A DNA stretch of 64,000 nucleotides from Clostridiales bacterium (GCA_004558825.1 SFDB01000005.1:1-64000); one strand, 5' to 3'. Shown: positions 52,613 through 62,111, counted from the first letter of the stretch. Notes: generated by a model not told the origin, from the sequence alone. Program-made: numbers and translations.

Positions 52613-52656
52613 CGAAAAATTAAAAAACGCTCCTCCGTGCAAGGCTTGAAGGAGCG
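52613..52656 (-). terminator. Intrinsic terminator of the uppP-yitT-pepV operon
   Basis: Minus strand: CGCTCCTTC ... GGAGGAGCG (nine bases, one G-U; 52648-52656 with 52628-52636), then GTTTTTTAATTTTT. A second hairpin, GCGGCACT-CAA-AGTGCCGC (52689-52707), lies between it and the pepV stop. Confidence 0.75.
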
Positions 52657-52709
52657 GACGTGCGTATTTATGAGGCTGTATTCACAGTGCGGCACTCAAA
52701 GTGCCGCGC

Positions 52710-54077
52710 TTACTCGCATCCGAGAGCTATTATCGCGTCGGCAATCATATAGGTGTTGAACATCATATCCTCTATGCTTATCGACTCGTTGGGCATGTGC
52801 ACGAGTGCGGGTACGCCCGGACGTTCGCAGCCGAATGCGACCGCGTTTTCAACCGCCCTTGCATATGTACCGCCGCCGATTGCGAGCGGGGGCAGATATT
52901 CGCCCGAACGCTTGGCATACACGTCGGTGAGTTTGGATACGAGCTCGCTGTCGGGAGCTACGAAGTGACCGGGCTGAACGGATTTATTGAAAAGCTCAAA
53001 GCCGTCGAGCTGAGAGTTAAGCTTGGCCATGAGTTCGTCAAGGTCGACGCTCGTCGGGACACGCATATCGAGATCAAGCTTTGCTATGCCGTTCTCATCC
53101 CATTTTATTACGCCGGGGTTGAGCGTCATTCTGCCGGAAGCATCGGTAAAATCAAGCCCGAGAGCTTCGCCGTGCATATCCATGGCGAGCTTTTCATGGA
53201 GCAGCCTTACGGCCGCCGCATCGGCGTCTTGAAGCTCAAGCCGCGAAAGAAGCGCCATCATTGCCTGTAAGGCGTTTTTGCCGAGCTCGGGCGTGGAGGC
53301 GTGAGCGCCAAGGCCCGTTATCTCTATTTCGCAGCCGCCCTCGGTGCTTTCAACGGTGCAGGGGAACTGCGTCTCGTCTGAAAACGCCTTGACGATGGGC
53401 GCGAGCTTATCGCCGCACATGGGTATGAACGCCTTGACCTTGCCGCACACGACGTTCGGCCGCGTGCCGCCTTCGATGCGCAGCGCTGATTTGAACGGCT
53501 TTCTATAGCTTGCGTGAACGATAGCCTTTTCGGAATTGACGACGGGGTATTCGCCGTCGGGTGAGAAAGCGATGTCGGGCATTTTTGCGACCTCGCCGTA
53601 GTGCTTCATGCAGCCCCAGCCCGATTCCTCGTTGCAGCCGAGCATGATGCGGATTTTGCGCTTCGTTTTGAGACCCGCTGCCTTTATCGCGGCAAGGGCG
53701 TATATTGAGCTCATGGCCGGGCCTTTATCATCGAGCGTGCCGCGGCCTACGATGCAGCCGTCAACGGTCTCGGCCGCATACGGCGGATTATCCCAGCCCT
53801 CGCCTTCGGGAACGACGTCGAGATGGCACATTACGCCGAGCGTTTCTTCGCCTTCGCCGTAATCGATGACGCCTATGTAGCCGTCCATGTCTATGGTGGT
53901 GAAGCCGAAGCTCCTTGCAAGCGCGAGCGCATGGTCGAGCGCACGGCGCACTTCGCGGCCGAACGGCGCGTTGGGCTCGGGGGCGCCCTCAACGCTCGGT
54001 ATCCGCACGGATTCCTTGAGCGAGTTTATCAGCTCGTCCTTATGGTCAAGTATCCACCGGTCAACGATTTTGTTCAT
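52710..54077 (-). CDS. pepV: M20 dipeptidase PepV
   Basis: A 455-residue metallopeptidase. Zinc ligands and catalytic residues: MCHLDVVPEG (H, D), RGTLDDKGPA (D), NEESGWG (E, E) and FSPDGEYP (D), with a late histidine in IGGGTYARAVENAVAFGCE nearby. Cleaves dipeptides in the cytoplasm. Third gene of the operon after yitT. Confidence 0.94.
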   Translation of the reverse strand: MNKIVDRWILDHKDELINSLKESVRIPSVEGAPEPNAPFGREVRRALDHALALARSFGFTTIDMDGYIGVIDYGEGEETLGVMCHLDVVPEGEGWDNPPYAAETVDGCIVGRGTLDDKGPAMSSIYALAAIKAAGLKTKRKIRIMLGCNEESGWGCMKHYGEVAKMPDIAFSPDGEYPVVNSEKAIVHASYRKPFKSALRIEGGTRPNVVCGKVKAFIPMCGDKLAPIVKAFSDETQFPCTVESTEGGCEIEITGLGAHASTPELGKNALQAMMALLSRLELQDADAAAVRLLHEKLAMDMHGEALGLDFTDASGRMTLNPGVIKWDENGIAKLDLDMRVPTSVDLDELMAKLNSQLDGFELFNKSVQPGHFVAPDSELVSKLTDVYAKRSGEYLPPLAIGGGTYARAVENAVAFGCERPGVPALVHMPNESISIEDMMFNTYMIADAIIALGCE

Positions 54078-54110
54078 TTATTTTACCTCCGTAATAATTT
54101 TTCAGCTAAC

Positions 54111-55013
54111 TTAGTTGAGCGAACCGAAGCCCCTGCCGACAACTTCCTTCGTTTCGACTATCGAGAAAAGCGCGCGCTCGTCTTTTGACTTAACTATGCG
54201 CTTGAGCTTTGATATTTCGGAAGCCCTCACGATGCAGTAAACGAGCTTTCGCGGCTCGCCGGTGTACGCGCCTTCCGCGGGGATGTATGTCACGCCGCGA
54301 TGAAGCGCATTAAGCACCTCAGGCGCTATCTCGTCCCACTCGTCCGATATGATGAATACGCTGACGGTCTTGTTAAGCGACGAGAGCGCGAAATTGAACG
54401 CAACGTTTGACACGAACATCGCGATTATCGACAGCAGTGCAATCTCAAGCCCTTTGACGAATGCGAGCGCCGCCATGATAAACAGGTTGAAAATAATGTT
54501 CAGCGATCCTATCTGCACGGAGAAGCGCTTGCTCAGTATTACCGATACGACGTCAAGTCCGCCTAAAGTTGCGTCGCGTTTGACAATAGGCGCACTTGTG
54601 ACTCCGATGATTGCCGCTCCGATGAGCGTAGCGACAAGCTCGTTTTCTACGGGTATCGTGAAGCCGTCTGTCAGCGCCACCGCCAGCGCAAGCATAAGCG
54701 TGCCTATTACGCTGAATACGACGAACCGCGGCTTCAAGCATATAAAGCCGACGACGCATACGGGGATGTTGAGCACGACTATGCCGACCCATTTGGGTAT
54801 GCCGAACATATAGTCGAGCAAAAACGATATGCCGGTGATGCCTCCCGACAGGAGGCCATGTGCGCCGTAAAAGCCGTTTATCGCAAGCGCTTGTATGAAG
54901 CACACGACCGTTATCATGAGAAAAGTAAGCAGGTCATGCGTTGTGACAACAGACCCTTTCCTTGTGCTGTTCGTGTCCGCGCCGCTTGCGGAAGGCAGCT
55001 TCCTTTTTGACAT
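54111..55013 (-). CDS. YitT family membrane protein (DUF161 + DUF2179)
   Basis: A 300-residue protein: a polar N-terminus, five or six helices (GFYGAHGLLSGGITGISFLLDYMFG, TLGGLDVVSVILSKRFSVQIGS) and a C-terminal cytoplasmic DUF2179 domain (HRGVTYIPAEGAYTGEPRKLVYCIVRASEISKL). Family of unclear transport function. Lies 21 bp after uppP and 33 bp before pepV. Confidence 0.94.
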   Translation of the reverse strand: MSKRKLPSASGADTNSTRKGSVVTTHDLLTFLMITVVCFIQALAINGFYGAHGLLSGGITGISFLLDYMFGIPKWVGIVVLNIPVCVVGFICLKPRFVVFSVIGTLMLALAVALTDGFTIPVENELVATLIGAAIIGVTSAPIVKRDATLGGLDVVSVILSKRFSVQIGSLNIIFNLFIMAALAFVKGLEIALLSIIAMFVSNVAFNFALSSLNKTVSVFIISDEWDEIAPEVLNALHRGVTYIPAEGAYTGEPRKLVYCIVRASEISKLKRIVKSKDERALFSIVETKEVVGRGFGSLN

Positions 55014-55034
55014 AGTTCTCCTTTGTAAAAAGCT

Positions 55035-55910
55035 TTAAGCGATGGGGGTTGTGAACGGATTGCTCAAAACCACGTTGAATACGAGCTGATCGAGCAAAAC
55101 GGCAATGCCGAGTACGGCCGTATATATTGCGAAGACGTTGAGGCTTTTGTTGACGATAAGCCGTATCATCAGCTTTATCGCAAGAAAGCCCGACACGGCT
55201 GCGGCGATTACACCCACAAGCACGGGAATCCAGGGTATGTTTGACAATCCGGTTTTGATGACGTTGGGAATCTCAAACACGAGCGAGCCGAGTATTGCGG
55301 GTATCGAGAGCAAAAACGAGAACTCCGCCGCCTCATCCTTCCTAAGCCCGAAAAAGGTTGCGCCGGCTATCGTCGAGCCTGAGCGCGATATGCCGGGCAG
55401 TATTGCCACGCCCTGCATAAGACCTATGCCGAGCGCCGCAGGCACGCGCATTTTCGCTATCGTCTGCTTCTTTGCGTGTATAAAATTCATTGCGAAAAGT
55501 ATGAGTGCCGTCGCAATGAAGCCGAAGCCCAGATACTTGCCCTCGTACGACTCGTCTATAACGTCCTTAAATATGAGCGCGAGGACGGTCGTCACGAGCG
55601 TGGCAAGCATGAGCATGATTATTTTTCTTTGAGTGGGTGTCTTTAGGTGCTTGCCGAGCTCATTGAAGCGCAGCGTGAACAATAGCGCTATAAAACGGCA
55701 CATCGACTTGACTATCTCCCAAATCTGCCTGCGGTATATTACGAACACCGCTATAAGCGTGCCGAGATGGAGCATTATCGTAAAGAAAAGCGCACCGTTA
55801 TCGATGCCGAATACTTGCTGCAGGAGCACAAGATGCCCCGAGCTTGATATAGGCAAAAACTCGCATAATCCCTGTACTATTCCGAGAATCAGCGCTATCC
55901 ATATACTCAT
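55035..55910 (-). CDS. uppP: Undecaprenyl-diphosphatase UppP (BacA)
   Basis: A 291-residue membrane enzyme that dephosphorylates C55-PP to recycle the carrier lipid for wall synthesis and gives bacitracin tolerance. Catalytic motifs GLCEFLPISSSGHLVLLQ and LPGISRSGSTIAGATFFGL are intact. First gene of the operon, promoter at 55953-55981. Confidence 0.96.
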   Translation of the reverse strand: MSIWIALILGIVQGLCEFLPISSSGHLVLLQQVFGIDNGALFFTIMLHLGTLIAVFVIYRRQIWEIVKSMCRFIALLFTLRFNELGKHLKTPTQRKIIMLMLATLVTTVLALIFKDVIDESYEGKYLGFGFIATALILFAMNFIHAKKQTIAKMRVPAALGIGLMQGVAILPGISRSGSTIAGATFFGLRKDEAAEFSFLLSIPAILGSLVFEIPNVIKTGLSNIPWIPVLVGVIAAAVSGFLAIKLMIRLIVNKSLNVFAIYTAVLGIAVLLDQLVFNVVLSNPFTTPIA

Positions 55911-55952
55911 TATGCGATTACCCCCTCATGTTTGCATGTATCATCAGCATCT

Positions 55953-55981
55953 ATTATATTCCATAGCGCGCGAAATAACAA
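55953..55981 (-). promoter_or_regulatory. Promoter of uppP operon
   Basis: Minus strand: -35 TTGTTA (55976-55981), a 17-base spacer and -10 TATAAT (55953-55958). Confidence 0.7.
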
Positions 55982-56013
55982 TGGGGCGGAGCGGCCGGGG
56001 AGAAAAGCAGCCC

Positions 56014-56045
56014 TAAAAAACAAAAGCCGCTGTTCTGCAACGGCT
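56014..56045 (-). terminator. Intrinsic terminator of dnaA
   Basis: Minus strand: AGCCGTTG-CAGAA-CAGCGGCT (one G-U) followed by TTTTGTTTTTT. Confidence 0.85.
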
Positions 56046-56077
56046 CGTATTCCTCATATTATCATGCCAAACCGGCT

Positions 56078-57415
56078 TTATTGCTGGCGCACGCGCTTCG
56101 TCAGGTCATCGATTATTCTTGAAAGCTCGCTGTTCGTGCTGACGTCCTTGGCAACCTTGTCACAGGCGTGTATAACGGTCGTGTGATGCCTGTTGCCGAA
56201 GCTTTGGCCAATCTCGGGATATGTCATCTCGAGTATGTTTCTGCAAAGATACATCGCTATCTGGCGCGGCTCGGCGATCGCGGCGTCGCGCCGCTGCGAG
56301 TCAAACTCGTCGGGGCGCACGTTATAGAAGTCGCCCACAATGCGCTTTATGTCGTCGACGGTGACGCGCTTTTTGTTCATGTCGGGCATTACACCCTTTA
56401 GCGCGCGTTCGGCAAGCTGGAGCGTAACCGGCTTGTCCATGAGGTTTGCGTATGTAATGACGCGCGTAAGCGAGCCTTCAAGCTCACGGATGTTCGTGAC
56501 GGCTTTATCGGCAATGAACAGGAACACATTGGGGTCTATATCGACGCCCTCGACCTGCGCCTTGCGCTTCAATATGGATATGCGCGTTTCAAAATCAGGC
56601 GGCTGTATGTCGACAAGAAGCCCCCATTCAAAGCGCGTCCGCAGGCGTTCCTCAAGCATTGGTATTTCACGCGGGTGTTTATCGGAGGTGATGACTATCT
56701 GCTTGTCGGAATCCTTTAGCGCGTTGAAGGTATGGAAAAACTCCTGCTGCGTCGTGTCCTTGTTGGCGATGAACTGGATATCGTCCATCATCAAAACATC
56801 GACATTCCTGTATTTATTGCGAAAATCCGCCCTGTACTGGACGTTGTTCTTATTATCCTGTATGGCCTGGATAAGCTCATTCGTGAACGTTTCGCTTGTA
56901 GTATACATTACGTTCAAAGAGGGATTATCCGAAAGAATTTTATGGCCTATGGCGTGCATGAGGTGCGTCTTGCCGAGCCCGACTCCGCCGTAAATAAAGA
57001 GCGGGTTATACGTTTTTGCGGGCTGGGTGGCGACGGCCTTTGCGGCGGTGAACGCGAACATATTCGATTCGCCGACAACGAACGTATCGAACGTATACTT
57101 GGGGTTATGCCTGAATCCGGGGCAATCGATGACAGGAGCTTCGGCGCGCGGGGCAAAGGTTTCGCGCTGAGCCTCATCGATTAGCAATATCTTAAGCTCA
57201 CGTCCCGCAACGCTTGAAACAGCGCGGGATATGAGCGGAATATAAAGATTGTTAAGCGTGCTTTTGTTAAGCTCGTTCGGAGTGACGATAACAAAGCTGT
57301 CGCCCTCTATCGTCACGGGATCCAAATTAACGAACCATGAGCTGTAGCTCAGATCTGTAAGCTGCGGGCGCATGATTTCGAGCGCATGCCGCCAAATCTC
57401 CCGTATATCTTTCAT
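56078..57415 (-). CDS. dnaA: Chromosomal replication initiator DnaA
   Basis: A 445-residue AAA+ initiator of standard length. Domain I at the start (IREIWRHALEIMRPQLTDLSYSSWF), short domain II, domain III with Walker A YGGVGLGKTHLMHAIG, Walker B VDVLMMDDIQFI and TSDKHPREI, then domain IV with the DnaA signature FGNRHHTTVIHACDKV. GGGGGG precedes the ATG. It lies between prs and uppP, not next to dnaN/recF, and terminates on its own. Confidence 0.97.
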   Translation of the reverse strand: MKDIREIWRHALEIMRPQLTDLSYSSWFVNLDPVTIEGDSFVIVTPNELNKSTLNNLYIPLISRAVSSVAGRELKILLIDEAQRETFAPRAEAPVIDCPGFRHNPKYTFDTFVVGESNMFAFTAAKAVATQPAKTYNPLFIYGGVGLGKTHLMHAIGHKILSDNPSLNVMYTTSETFTNELIQAIQDNKNNVQYRADFRNKYRNVDVLMMDDIQFIANKDTTQQEFFHTFNALKDSDKQIVITSDKHPREIPMLEERLRTRFEWGLLVDIQPPDFETRISILKRKAQVEGVDIDPNVFLFIADKAVTNIRELEGSLTRVITYANLMDKPVTLQLAERALKGVMPDMNKKRVTVDDIKRIVGDFYNVRPDEFDSQRRDAAIAEPRQIAMYLCRNILEMTYPEIGQSFGNRHHTTVIHACDKVAKDVSTNSELSRIIDDLTKRVRQQ

Positions 57416-57646
57416 AATCCCCCCGGAAGTAATGATCGCCGTGTCAACGAAAAAACAGACGAAATTTGTTTATTGCGATACATATATACTATCAAAGGCC
57501 GTCAAAAAAAACAACCACAGCATATAGTAATTTTTCTGTACTCAAACACAATATGTGGGTGCAACGGGCACGGATACGCCTCCGCGCATAACCGCAAAGA
57601 CATTCCCGCGCCCGAAAAAAGCCGCTGTACCTAAAAGCCCTTCGGT
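57416..57646. other. Gap upstream of dnaA without visible DnaA boxes
   Basis: 231 bp between dnaA and prs (same strand). I looked for TTATNCACA on both strands and found none. It holds an AT-rich stretch, a possible weak promoter (TTGATA-17-TAAACA, minus strand) and nothing else recognisable. Confidence 0.6.
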
Positions 57647-58657
57647 TTATCTGATGCCCTCAACGCCCTCGAAGCTCATGGCGAACATGCGCTCGGGGAG
57701 GTTATCGATCATATCGCCCATGGAGCGCCTGTCATGGATAGCACGGACGGCCTCGGCAAAGAGCGGAGCGGCGGAGACAATCTTAATCTTGGAAGATTTT
57801 TCTACCGCGGGGCATTCCACAGTATCGGTTGAAACGAGGAACTCTATCGGACTCTTCTCGATTTTGTCGACGCCCTTTTCACCAAGCACAACGTGCGAGA
57901 GGAAGGCGAATATGCGCTTTGCGCCCTTATCCTTGAGGCCGTGAGCGAGGTCTACTATCGTTCCGCCGGAGATTGTGAAGTCGTCGACGATTAGGCAGTT
58001 TTTGCCCTTTACATCGCCGATTATTTCGAGCACCTTTGCGTTCTCGTCGTGCGCGGTCCTGACCTTATCCCCGATGGCGACGGGACAGCCGAGCAGCGTT
58101 GCGAACGAGCGCGCCTGCTTTGCGAATCCTGCGTCAGGCGATACCACAACGAGATCGTCGTCGACGATACCTAAGCGCTTTGCGCATTCGCAGAGAATAT
58201 CCTGCCCATAGAGATGGTCGAGGGGCTTATAGAAGAAGCCCTGAACCTGCGGGCTGTGGAGGTCCATTGTCACTACGCGGTCGGCGCCCTCGGCCTCTAT
58301 GCAGTCGGCGCAGACCCTTGCCCTTATCGATACGCGCGGCTCATCCTTCTTGTCGCCCTTTGCGTAACTGAAATACGGTATTATCGCGGTAATGGAGTTT
58401 GCGCTTGCGCGTCGGAAGGCGTCTATCCAGAACAAAAGCTCCACAAATTCATCGTTTGGCTTTCTGCCGATCGTCTGAACGATATAAACGTCCTTGTTTC
58501 TTATCGATTCGTTGATACGGACAAAAATGTTTCCCTCGGAGAAGTTAATGGTTTGGGAATTGCCGAGCTCTGTTCCGAGATAGTCGCACATCTTTCGTGC
58601 GAACTTAACAGACGAACTGCCCGCAAAAATTTCTATTTCGCCGCTGCCTTCGTGCAT
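57647..58657 (-). CDS. prs: Ribose-phosphate pyrophosphokinase
   Basis: About 336 residues from ATG 58657 (MHEGSGEIEIFAGSSSVKFA), with AGGAGG about ten bases upstream; a frame extension to 58702 runs into the -10 box. Conserved GNIFVRINESIRNKDVYIVQ, metal/PRPP site VVTMDLHSPQVQGFF and PRPP loop CLIVDDFTISGGTIVDLA. Makes PRPP for purine, pyrimidine, His and Trp synthesis. The PRPP loop has DDFTISGGT in place of the usual DDMIDTAGT; this and the slightly greater length suggest a divergent subfamily. Confidence 0.92.
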   Translation of the reverse strand: MHEGSGEIEIFAGSSSVKFARKMCDYLGTELGNSQTINFSEGNIFVRINESIRNKDVYIVQTIGRKPNDEFVELLFWIDAFRRASANSITAIIPYFSYAKGDKKDEPRVSIRARVCADCIEAEGADRVVTMDLHSPQVQGFFYKPLDHLYGQDILCECAKRLGIVDDDLVVVSPDAGFAKQARSFATLLGCPVAIGDKVRTAHDENAKVLEIIGDVKGKNCLIVDDFTISGGTIVDLAHGLKDKGAKRIFAFLSHVVLGEKGVDKIEKSPIEFLVSTDTVECPAVEKSSKIKIVSAAPLFAEAVRAIHDRRSMGDMIDNLPERMFAMSFEGVEGIR

Positions 58658-58701
58658 TATAAAGGAACCTCCTGTGAAGTATGTAAGCAGTTTACACAGC
58701 A

Positions 58702-58730
58702 ATTATATCAAACGGCATTAGCGTATTCAA
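58702..58730 (-). promoter_or_regulatory. Promoter of prs
   Basis: Minus strand: -35 TTGAAT (58725-58730), a 17-base spacer and -10 TATAAT (58702-58707). Confidence 0.75.
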
Positions 58731-58783
58731 CAACATGAGATTTTATATTTCGACAATTGATTTGCCGGCGCGTCACGATTCGA

Positions 58784-58812
58784 TTGCCATAATCGCGGCC
58801 GGAGTATATAAT
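58784..58812 (+). promoter_or_regulatory. Promoter of the MFS transporter gene
   Basis: -35 TTGCCA (58784-58789), a 17-base spacer and -10 TATAAT (58807-58812), 29 bases before the start codon. Confidence 0.75.
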
Positions 58813-58841
58813 CGATAATATAATGATAACGGAGGTACGTT

Positions 58842-60137
58842 ATGAAGCTCAATTACAGGCGAACGTTTCTTGTGGGCCTCGCGTTTATGGCGATAAGCGC
58901 GTTTTGGCAGATGTACGACACGGTGATACCGCTAATGCTCAGAAACATATTCGGAATAAAGGACACGGCGTCGGGCGTGATAATGGCGCTCGATAACGTG
59001 CTTGCGCTTTTCATGCTTCCGATATTCGGTATGCTGAGCGATAAGGCGGGGCGCAGGATACCCTTCATCGTCTGCGGCACGTTTGTCGCCGTCGCTTCAT
59101 GTATGCTCATACCCGTCGCCGGCGCATCGAAGAGCTTTGTGCTGTTTTTCGCGGCGCTGGCGGTGCTCCTGCTGTCGATGGGGACGTTTCGTTCGCCTGC
59201 CGTGGCGCTTATGCCCGACGTTACGCCTAAACCGCTCAGGTCGAAGGGCAACGCCGTCATAAACCTGATGGGAACTGTCGGCGGCATATATACGCTCATA
59301 ATGATAAAGCTTCTTATAAAGGAAAACGCGAACGCGGCCGATGTGAACTATCTTCCCATATTCATAGCGGTGGCATCGCTCATGGCGATTTGCGCGATAG
59401 TGCTTTCGGCAGCCGTAAACGAGCGGAAGCTCAAGGCCGAGACAGACGCCGTAAACGATGCGCTCGACGCCGAGAACGATGAGCTTTCGGGCGGTACGAA
59501 CGAAAGGAGCGGCGGAAAGCTGCCCGGGCCCATGCTTAGGAGCCTTATGCTTATACTCGTTTCCGTATTTCTATGGTACATGGGCTATAATGCCGTGACG
59601 ACCGCATATTCAAAATACGCGACGAGTGTTTGGGGTATGGAGCTTGGAAATGCATCGCTATGCCTTGTCATTGCGCAGGTGGGAGCGTTGGCGGCGTTCC
59701 TGCCGATAGGCATAATATCCTCTAAAATCGGACGAAAGCGCATGATAATTACAGGCGTTGTAACGCTTGCGCTGTGCTTTGGCGTTATGGCGTTTGCGAA
59801 AACCTTTTCGGCATGGATGTTCGTCGTTTTTGTGCTGATAGGTTTTGCGTGGGCGGCAATAAACGTAAACAGCTTCCCCATGGTTGTTGAGATAAGCAGG
59901 AGCGGCGATATAGGCAAATATACGGGTTATTACTATACCTTTTCCATGGCGGCGCAGATAATTACGCCCGTGCTGTCAGGTGCGCTGCTCGAGCATGTCG
60001 GTTATCATACGCTTTTACCGTACGCATCGCTCATGGCGGGCGCGGCCGTTGTCACAATGGCCTTCGTGCGGCACGGCGACAGCAAACCCGTGCCGAGCAA
60101 GAGCAGGCTTGAGAGCTTTGATGTTGACATGGATTAA
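58842..60137 (+). CDS. MFS transporter, SLC45/sugar-type
   Basis: A 431-residue protein with twelve helices in two halves joined by an acidic cytoplasmic loop (about residues 190-225, DAENDELSGGTNERSGG). Family motifs: FGMLSDKAGRRIPFIVCGT after TM2 and IGIISSKIGRKRMIITG after TM8. It resembles the SLC45/GPH-like branch that moves disaccharides with protons, but the substrate is unknown. A dehydrogenase gene follows 16 bp later. AACGGAGG ribosome site. Confidence 0.87.
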   Translation: MKLNYRRTFLVGLAFMAISAFWQMYDTVIPLMLRNIFGIKDTASGVIMALDNVLALFMLPIFGMLSDKAGRRIPFIVCGTFVAVASCMLIPVAGASKSFVLFFAALAVLLLSMGTFRSPAVALMPDVTPKPLRSKGNAVINLMGTVGGIYTLIMIKLLIKENANAADVNYLPIFIAVASLMAICAIVLSAAVNERKLKAETDAVNDALDAENDELSGGTNERSGGKLPGPMLRSLMLILVSVFLWYMGYNAVTTAYSKYATSVWGMELGNASLCLVIAQVGALAAFLPIGIISSKIGRKRMIITGVVTLALCFGVMAFAKTFSAWMFVVFVLIGFAWAAINVNSFPMVVEISRSGDIGKYTGYYYTFSMAAQIITPVLSGALLEHVGYHTLLPYASLMAGAAVVTMAFVRHGDSKPVPSKSRLESFDVDMD

Positions 60138-60153
60138 CGAACGGAGGAAGCAT

Positions 60154-60996
60154 ATGAAAAACCCATACGGAGACGTTGTGCTTATAACAGGCGCGTCGTC
60201 GGGAATCGGCAAATGCACGGCAGAGCGCCTTGCAGGGAGCGGAATGCGCGTATACGGCGGCTCGCGTCGCGGCGGCGAGCGCAGGGACTTTGACGGCGGC
60301 GGATTCATAGAACCGGTCGTGATCGATGTGTGCGACGATGCGTCGGTAGACAGGGCCGTCGCGAGAGTGATTGAAAGAGAGGGCCGCATAGATATACTCA
60401 TCAACTGTGCGGGCATGGGCATATGCGGCGCGGTTGAGGAGTGCTCGTCGCATGAGGCTATGAGGCAGATGGATACGAACTATATAGGCGTGCTCAGGAT
60501 GCTTACGGCCGTGCTGCCGCATATGAGAAAGAGGCGCAGCGGACTTGTGATAAACATAGGCTCGGTAGGCGGAATATTTTCAATACCGTTCCAGACGCAC
60601 TACAGCTCGTCGAAGTATGCCGTCGAAGCGCTCACGGAGGGATTGCGCATAGAGATGAAGCCATGGAACGTGCGCGCGGCGCTCGTTGAACCGGGCGACA
60701 CCAAAACGAGCTTTACATCATCGCGCATATATGCAGAAAAAGCTAAAAACAGCGCTTACGGCGAAGAATTTCTGCGCTCCGTCAGGCAGATGGAGCGCGA
60801 CGAGCAAAACGGCATGAGTCCCGAGCGGGTGGTCGACGTGATAGTCTCAGTTATGCGCAGTAAGAATCCGCCCGTGCGCAGGACGGTAGGCGCGCAGTAT
60901 AAGATACTCGTCTGGCTCAAGCGCATATTCCCGTCGCGCGCGCTTGAGGCGGTGCTGACGATGATGTACCCCAAGTCGAATATAGACGCAAAATAG
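60154..60996 (+). CDS. Short-chain dehydrogenase/reductase
   Basis: A 280-residue classical SDR. Cofactor motif TGASSGIGKCTAE, structural NCAGMGICG, catalytic Ser in INIGSVGGIFS and Tyr/Lys in YSSSKYAVEAL. An arginine after the second strand (GGSRRGG) suggests NADPH preference. The C-terminal RVFPSRALEAVL-like tail is typical of SDRs acting on lipid or steroid-like substrates, but the substrate is unknown. ATG 60154 was chosen for the GGAGG at 60142; operon with the MFS gene. Confidence 0.9.
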   Translation: MKNPYGDVVLITGASSGIGKCTAERLAGSGMRVYGGSRRGGERRDFDGGGFIEPVVIDVCDDASVDRAVARVIEREGRIDILINCAGMGICGAVEECSSHEAMRQMDTNYIGVLRMLTAVLPHMRKRRSGLVINIGSVGGIFSIPFQTHYSSSKYAVEALTEGLRIEMKPWNVRAALVEPGDTKTSFTSSRIYAEKAKNSAYGEEFLRSVRQMERDEQNGMSPERVVDVIVSVMRSKNPPVRRTVGAQYKILVWLKRIFPSRALEAVLTMMYPKSNIDAK

Positions 60997-61286
60997 CACG
61001 GCGCCGCATTTAATCGCTGTCACAAATTTGATGCGGGGTATGTAAAATATCTGCGGATGAGGCGATTGTGATAAGCTTACGGGGCGATGATTCTGATTTT
61101 CCACTGAAAACGGCTGTGTCAATGATGTCGGCGCAGCTTTTTTGATGTTGAAATATCGGGCGCAACATCGAATGAATGTCGGAACGGAGCGGTAAAATGT
61201 TAAAAAACGCTAAACTTTTGGCAATGCACGGGCAAGCGCGGCTTAAATGGATTATAATCGATAAAAAGTGAAGGGAAACCGAAAAG
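60997..61286. other. 290-bp gap before ydcF-like gene
   Basis: No gene seen. TATAAT at 61253-61258 is a likely -10 for the next gene, but no convincing -35 stands 16-18 bases upstream. No clear terminator for the dehydrogenase gene. Confidence 0.45.
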
Positions 61287-62066
61287 ATGGAACGCACAAC
61301 ACCGAAAAAGCTGTTCAGAGCGGCGCTTACCATATTCGGCGCTGCGCTTATGCTCGACACGCTGCTCGTTCAGACGCTCTGCAATCTTAACTTCGGAGTT
61401 ATAATGCCCGCGATAATAGGAGCGCCGCTGTTCATACTCGGCGTATTTTTTTGGCCGCTGACGAGATTTATGCGGGAAAACATCTTCGGGCGCATTATAA
61501 AATGGCTTATGATTGCGGCGTACGGCGCGTTTGCGTCATTGTTCACGCTGACTACAGGATTGTGCATTGGCGCTGCGAGCGACGAACCCGAACCAGGAGC
61601 AGACGTGCTTATTGTTTTAGGGGCCGGCATACGCGACGAGCGCGTTTCGCTGACGCTTGCAAGGCGGCTTGACAAGACGATCGAATACATTAGAGAGAGT
61701 CCCGAAACGCTCGTAATAGTGTCGGGCGGAAAGGGGCTCGACGAGCCCATATCGGAGGCGCTGGCGATGAAACAATATCTCGTTGCGCACGGCATAGACG
61801 AGCAGCGCATTATAATGGAGGATAAATCCGAGAGCACGCAGGAGAACTTTGCGTTTTCAAAAAGAATAATCGATGAGATGGGCGGCGAAAAGCGCATATG
61901 CTTTGTTACGACGTCATCCCATATATACAGGGCGAGGCGAGTGGCGGCAACGCAGGGCATAGACGCGAAGGGGCTCGGCGCGCCGAGCATCTGGTACATT
62001 GCGCTGAACGAATATATGCGCGAATGCGCTGCGATAACCTACTATCTGCTGTCGGGGCAGCTGTAG
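61287..62066 (+). CDS. YdcF/ElyC/SanA family membrane protein (DUF218)
   Basis: A 259-residue protein with two or three N-terminal helices (to about 105) and a DUF218 domain: DVLIVLGAGIRDERVSLTLARRL, VIVSGGKGLDEPISEA, MKQYLVAHGIDEQRIIMEDKSEST and CFVTTSSHIYRARRVAA. Linked to envelope integrity in other bacteria; the biochemical role is unsettled. Single gene. Confidence 0.92.
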   Translation: MERTTPKKLFRAALTIFGAALMLDTLLVQTLCNLNFGVIMPAIIGAPLFILGVFFWPLTRFMRENIFGRIIKWLMIAAYGAFASLFTLTTGLCIGAASDEPEPGADVLIVLGAGIRDERVSLTLARRLDKTIEYIRESPETLVIVSGGKGLDEPISEALAMKQYLVAHGIDEQRIIMEDKSESTQENFAFSKRIIDEMGGEKRICFVTTSSHIYRARRVAATQGIDAKGLGAPSIWYIALNEYMRECAAITYYLLSGQL

Positions 62067-62076
62067 CTTCGGCAAA

Positions 62077-62105
62077 TTGCAATAATTGCGGGCATGTTGT
62101 ACAAT
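62077..62105 (+). promoter_or_regulatory. Promoter of trmK, predicting a leaderless transcript
   Basis: -35 TTGCAA (62077-62082), a 17-base spacer and -10 TACAAT (62100-62105). The ATG at 62112 is six bases after the -10, at the expected transcription start. Confidence 0.7.
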
Positions 62106-62111
62106 GCGTTT

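Noticed and set aside
57416..57646. oriC upstream of dnaA
   Set aside because: No DnaA boxes or obvious unwinding-element-plus-box layout in either flank.
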